Shown here piece by piece: positions 59,211-64,000 of a stretch of 64,000 nucleotides of DNA. The notes under the pieces were generated by a model. The model worked only from the letters and a program-made list of their open reading frames with translations, was not told the origin of the DNA and did not search any database. Where the stretch lies: NCBI GenBank assembly GCA_038363925.1, contig JAQQWL010000009.1:1674001-1738000 (forward strand), written 5' to 3'. Source of the DNA: Apiospora phragmitis (Eukaryota > Ascomycota > Sordariomycetes > Amphisphaeriales > Apiosporaceae). The position numbers were made by a program, and so were the translations under genes. Each line of letters starts with the position of its first letter. The first letter of the stretch is position 1.

Positions 59211-60493
59211 TGATAGGGTTTAGTGTTTGGTTGAGTTCAACGAGTAGGGGATTTCATAGACCCAGGTATGGCTGGCTCGGCCGCCATCCTCGTCGCATCT
59301 AGGTAGATATAGTCGATCCTTAAGGCTTCAGGGTCGTAGACTTCGGGTCTTTGAAGGGTATCAAGTGAGAACATGGCTTTCAGTTTACGACGGCGGCATT
59401 ATTCTCATTTACTTACTGGGTTATGTATCGTCATGCTTCAGCATCACCACCCTCACCATATCCAATACGTCGTTGTCAACAATACTTCTGGTCAATAGTG
59501 GGATGCGAGACAAAGCAGATATTCTTTCGGTACTCATCATTGAGAGAAAGGGCCAACTTAGTGCTCCTCAAGTCTGCCTAGCACATGCCAGGTCAGTGGT
59601 CACCTCTATGTATAATTCATAGTCCTATCCCTCTAGTACTTACTACTATTTCTTTTTAGGTAATTCGCCACACGCTCGGCGCTAGTATCAGGAGCTAATG
59701 ATAGCTAGAAGTTCATAGGTACTATATCCCGACATTCGTAGATTCATTGGCCAGTCGAAGAGAAGCCGACATAGTATGGATGCACTTGTCGTCGCCTCAT
59801 AGAGCAGGCAGATTGTCGTCGTTGTGTGTGTGGTGTTCGAAAGAGATTGCTGGCCACCCTCGGAATTCGGGTTTCGGGGTTCGATTAGTTGCTCTGGAGA
59901 GCTGTGACGTCACTATGTAGTGCCAGTTTGAAGAAAAAACCACTCGCACCTTCACTTTTCCCACCACATCGTTCCAGAACGAGTGGGTTGCAGGATGAAA
60001 AGTCGAATTAGTTGGCGTTCGGGTTAAAATTTTCTCTCCACGACCAACTCTCTGCTAACAAATGACGGAGTCTTGATTCGGAATCTAGTGATTAATTGAT
60101 GTTGAAACATGATGGCAAGGATGGATGGGAATTGACGAAATGTCTACATACAACCAGACAAGTGGACTTGGGTTAGGTAGGTACACACTACCACCATGTA
60201 CATAGGTACTCAGGTACTGTATCGGGAAGAAGAAGACCCCTACTCCCCCACCCCCGCATAGCTGCGGATGGACGGTTCTCTACCGTTTGCCATACTTTTG
60301 AAATCCCATCCTTCTTTTTCCAAATCGGCGATTCAGACCATTACCTTAGTCGTCACTACCACAGTACTCCGTACCGACGCCATTGTACATTCCCGTCCCT
60401 TCCTACTACCCCTGCATTGTTCCGTAAGCGTGCGTGCTTGTTGCTATTATTGGATCGAATAGCTCCGACTTTCTCTCTTTCTCCCGGGGCACC
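59211..60493. other. Intergenic region upstream of the first GATA-finger gene
   Basis: No gene is supported. It includes a TGACGTCA palindrome at 59905-59912, and the last 200 bp are pyrimidine-rich as in a leader. Confidence 0.5.
59905..59912. promoter_or_regulatory. Palindromic TGACGTCA (CRE-like bZIP site)
   Basis: A perfect CRE palindrome lies 582 bp upstream of the first GATA-finger gene. Its function is inferred only from position. Confidence 0.3.
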
Positions 60494-60965
60494 ATGGCAC
60501 CATGCAGCGAACCCTCCAGCGGCTGGGCGATCGCGTCTCCGTCTCGGAATGTCGATCTATCGGGCGCCGGCTCCCCTCTTGACTTCAATTCCGATGTCAA
60601 ATCGGCTGACGCGGCTGTCCGAAGGATAAACAGGGCTAACGGAGGACCCACGTGCACGCGCGACGAGCATCCGAGGAAGCCGCTGTCACCCCGACAAGGT
60701 ATTGCTAGAGGACAGAAGCGCAAACAAGAGCAGCAGCAGGAGGAGGGCGTGAGCCACAAGAAGGTATGTAAACCGCACATAAGCGACTGCGACGACTCTT
60801 TTCTCACTATCCCGATAGACGCACCGTGCCCAGCCCGCATATTGCCGCCACTGCAACTGTACCGCGACCGTCAAGTGGCGCTCCGGGCCTGATGGGCTGA
60901 AGACACTTTGCAATGTTTGCGGTTTACTATACGCCAAACGCCTCCGAAGGCAGCAAATACTATGA
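60494..60965 (+). CDS. Short GATA-type zinc finger protein (first of a pair)
   Basis: Exons 60494-60763 and 60819-60965 join at AAG/ACG in phase, giving 138 residues. The ATG at 60494 (ACCATGG) is preferred over upstream in-frame codons. The N-terminal 90 residues are Ser/Arg/Gln-rich with a basic stretch (GQKRKQEQQQ). The second exon encodes one GATA finger of the C-x2-C-x18-C-x2-C class: CRHCNC..VKWRSGPDG, then LCNVCGLLYAKRLRRQQ, stopping right after the basic tail. Spacing and the KWRSGP and LCNVCG motifs are those of fungal class IVb GATA factors, although the usual TPEW is replaced by ATVKW. The protein is very short for a transcription factor and the finger lies at the extreme C-terminus. 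DNA binding to GATA sites is likely; the target genes are unknown. Confidence 0.8.
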
Positions 60966-62485
60966 CCGCTTATTTATTCCTCCGGGCTGTTACTATTATT
61001 ATCATTGATTATGTGGGTTTAAAGGGAGCGCTGGCGTGATGTTATTGGCGCTGAGCGGGTTAGCAAGCATCGTCGGTTCTTTCCAACAATTAGTTACTAC
61101 ATATAGTCAATACATTTACTGCAAGATGTATTATGAGACGCTACTTTGGTTAAACGATTCAGGGGTCACGGACGTTGTGCCAAACCAATATCTCTTTGCC
61201 AACTGTAATGCCTCTGGACACAGGTGGCAGACGTTTCCCGTATCTTCCTGTCGGACTTCGAAGGAAATATCAGACAGACAGAGTTGGTGTTCGGGTGCAA
61301 AACGATGCTCTTTTAGGGGTTAATTAGTAATGCCTCTGTTGCGTAGAACCAGGCCAGACGAAAAGCCCGCCGAGCCCCAGGCTTGATACCTGAACACGTG
61401 ATAGGAGCAAACACCACACTGTAAACTCCTTCTGGCAAGTAGGCCATGAGCTCCGACAGTAGCTGACTATGCTTGCAGGATATGGAGGCGCTTGACACGC
61501 CTCAGCTCCTCACGTCCAGGTGCAGCCCGAGAGTGTCAAGAAAGGAAAAAGAGAAGGTAAAAGATGAAAGAGAAGAATCCGAAAGCCGGGCACCCTCTGG
61601 CAGTCATTGGGCTCTTGGTAAGCTGGACCCCTAGGAACTCGTCAAGGACGATCGGGCCGGGAGCTGGGTTGACATCATACCGTTAGACACCCAAATGGAG
61701 CAGGGAAGATACAGGTGACCAGAAGAGTTCGTTTTGCTGTCCTTATTTTTCTGTCGATTTTCCGCGGATAACAGACAGCACCGCTCGGTCCAGGAACAAG
61801 CAGCAGCGAGGAGAAAGCAGGTGAGAGGTAGGCCATTGGCTGGTGGGCAACAAAGAGATGGACCGGAACGAGGGAACCAGGAACCTTTTTAAGATTGACC
61901 AGCACTCCAGCCAGCAGATCTGCAATCTCAATACCTACACCACGGGCCAGAGCGGCCGCATGGGCACATGTCCATTGGTTCTGGCGCAGACCTGGAGGCT
62001 GGGTGGCAATTCCAGGCGCAACAGCTCCGGGCAGTCGGTAATTGGCTCGATTGGCCAGTGGGCCCATCGTTTGGTCCCCTAGAGCCCTGGACTTCTGCCC
62101 TTTACCCCTTCTAACAGCCACTACGGCCGAAGCTGAGCGAGGGCAGGGCGGGTAACTGCAGCCGGCCCTTCAAGCCCCAAGACAGCTAGCTGGCAACTGG
62201 CTACCTAGGGTCAAACATGGAGAAATCGACAGCTATCAGGTTGTGTCCCATGGGATTCTAGCCTGCTAGCATTCTCTGCTGATGGCATTTTTGCCACCCG
62301 AGGCCCAACGCCACGCCACTTTGCCCAATTTGCGGGACCCAGGGGACCAGCCATATAACATTGTCCACTCAGCGGCTCCCGATCCCCAAGAAGAGCGAGC
62401 GTTCTCGAGATCGGACTCCATCCAACACACAACGACCAGCAAGACACTACCTACAGCCTGATTGATGTGTACGTACCGCACAGCA
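60966..62485. other. Intergenic region between the GATA-finger genes
   Basis: No supportable gene is seen in this 1.5 kb. It should hold the terminator of the first gene and the promoter of the second. Confidence 0.5.
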
Positions 62486-63187
62486 ATGGCCTCAGTACGC
62501 CAACATCAGCTCCCAGGCACTCTCAAGGTCAACGACCTGCCTTCTTCCTCTCATCAGACATTTCTGCCCACGCCTAACAGTGCAGCTGCCATCAACCCGA
62601 GCAGCTCAGTATTATCACCCATCACAGGCGACCCGATACTGCTTGAGAAAGTAGAGCGGAAGCTCGGGCATGGATATGCCTATTCGTCTTTCGAAAAGGT
62701 AAACTTCGATAACCCCCCTTCCCCTGTTTAGGCACCGCCCCTCCCAAGCCTATTCACACTTGTCTAACATGATGCACAGGTCCATAAGGACACCCAACAG
62801 CTCTTGGAGCTGATCCAACAGACGCGGGAGGGACGCAACGGTAGAAAATACCGCGCCGGTGAACTGCCGAGCGACCGGGACTTGGCAGCTCTGACCATTA
62901 CCGCCCAGGGCCTCGCCAACAAGCTGCAGTCCATCCGCAACCACCGCTACAAGACGAGGAGGACGAGAAATCGCACTCACTCATCCGCGCAATGTTTCCA
63001 TTACGAGACTACTGGTGAACAGCTATCAGAGTCTACACCCTCCCTCCCAACCCACAGTCCGTGCGATGACTGCAACCGAACCAAGACCCCCGAGTGGCGA
63101 GCCGGTCCTACCGGCCCCGAAGCCCTGTGCAATGTCTGCGGGCTGCTCTACGCCAAGCGAATGCTGAGAATGCAACGTCCTAAATGA
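62486..63187 (+). CDS. GATA-type zinc finger protein (second of a pair)
   Basis: Exons 62486-62698 and 62780-63187 join at AAG/GTC in phase into 206 residues. An in-frame ATG at 62465 would add seven residues; 62486 has the better context. The N-terminus is Ser/Pro-rich, a helical region follows (LLEKVERKLGHGYAYSSFEK, then QQLLELIQQTREG), and the C-terminus has a GATA finger C-x2-C-x18-C-x2-C: CDDCNRTKTPEWRAGPTG, then LCNVCGLLYAKRMLRMQ. It shares LCNVCGLLYAKR and the loop length with the gene at 60494, so the two are paralogues or close relatives in tandem orientation. Fungal GATA factors regulate nitrogen, iron, light or development; which of these applies cannot be told. Confidence 0.85.
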
Positions 63188-64000
63188 GCGAAGGTAGCAA
63201 GAACGGGTCTTTTGCACGACAAACCAACGACAAACATATTAATACAGCACACGAGTCCCAGTGCCGTTTTGGATCGAGCTGGAAATGCACACGCCTTCAC
63301 ACCATCGTCAGTTACCGTTTCAACCGACATAAGCGGCAGCAGCCCCATACCTAACCACAGATCGAGTGGTAGAAAACGCGCCCTTGCTCGGTTGGTTACA
63401 CAGACGTACATGTGCCAGCACCCTACGAAAATGACATCTTTCGCGGACGCCATCGCTCTTTCCTTCGCCGTATCCATATCCTGATCGAAGGGTGCTGACT
63501 ACACAAGGAGCAATCAATTTCGCATGAAGATGAGACTAGGAATTTGAAGTGATTTGACTGGATGGTTACCTGCATGTACAAAAGGGCGGCCATTTCTGGA
63601 GATGCGATCCTCCACAGCCGTGGGGAGCAGCCAGGCAAATTGAAGGCTTTGGCTTTCGCCTAAACCAGCCTACTAGGGCTATGGACAGGCGGTGCATCCA
63701 GACTAAAGCTGGCGGAGGCCAGATATTGGCATGGTGTCAATTCCAGTAACATGCGGCAGTAAAGCCGTGCACTAACGCTGAAGGTATAAGGGGTTCGTAA
63801 ACATAACACGAGATAAACAAGTTCTTCAAATAAACTTGTCAGCGTATAAAATTAGTGAAATAAATGAAACAACTTTTTTATTTAATCTATTAGTAAACCA
63901 TCCTTTCTTTCTAATACCCTAAGCCGCACTACCCTGCGGGCTATAGACACTAACAGGGTCGGTGAGCCGGAAGTCGCGAATATATGGTAGTAACAGTATG
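63188..64000. other. Right edge of window, no gene seen
   Basis: No gene is supported. From about 63780 the sequence becomes AT-rich, with ATAACA and short inverted motifs (ACAAGTT / AACTTGT around 63816-63840). It might be the edge of a transposon relic, but the window ends before this can be judged. Confidence 0.35.

Noticed and set aside
63780..64000. Possible LTR or RIP element at the window edge
   Set aside because: AT-rich with ATAACA-type motifs, but truncated by the window end; no paired repeat could be shown.

Overview
The window is nuclear DNA of a filamentous ascomycete. Support for this: short GT-AG introns (about 50-280 bp) with CTAAC-like branch points, low gene density with long empty intergenic stretches, two nuclear tRNA genes with 9-10 nt introns after position 37, a GWT1 GPI-anchor acyltransferase, an Srk1/Rck2-type kinase, a proteinase K-like subtilisin, and one very AT-rich block that looks like a repeat degraded by repeat-induced point mutation (RIP). 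The style fits Sordariomycetes; that placement is inference.

Layout. 1-4322 shows no supportable gene. 4323-5850 (-) is GWT1, split by two single-base losses. A tRNA-Arg(ACG) lies at 7874-7954 in an otherwise empty 7 kb. 12970-15557 (+) is a five-exon Srk1/Rck2-type kinase. 16468-17698 (+) encodes a glycine-rich GGX-repeat protein, and 18623-19009 (-) a secreted double-psi beta-barrel (barwin-like) protein. 20198-22635 is the AT-rich block with degenerate terminal inverted repeats next to TA; a GC-rich island of about 130 bp sits inside it. 24974-25696 (+) is an unknown protein with three NPF motifs, followed by two repeat families (26.3-26.95 kb). Two leucine-rich F-box-like genes follow (27866-29227 +, nonsense codon; 30140-31359 -, frameshift), then the subtilisin protease (31981-33324 -), a secreted cupredoxin-like protein (38021-39175 -), and a prolyl 4-hydroxylase-type oxygenase (41704-43196 +).

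From 44 to 57 kb lies a compact enzyme group: alpha/beta hydrolase, PaaI-type thioesterase, acyl-CoA dehydrogenase, PaaK-type acyl/aryl-CoA ligase, cytochrome P450, a decayed deaminase and a GNAT acetyltransferase. Ligase, dehydrogenase, thioesterase and P450 could in principle activate, desaturate, release and oxidise one acid. No PKS or NRPS is present. The ligase and P450 diverge from a 1.75 kb intergenic region holding a perfect 45-bp inverted repeat. The last part has a tRNA-Asn(GTT), an unknown two-exon gene, and two co-oriented small genes whose GATA zinc fingers are clearly related.

A striking feature is the number of single-base frameshifts inside otherwise well-conserved genes, most of them next to short G or C runs. 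Because GWT1 is expected to be essential, undercalled homopolymers in the assembly explain these better than true decay. Nonsense codons and a lost start codon elsewhere are a different class and may be real.
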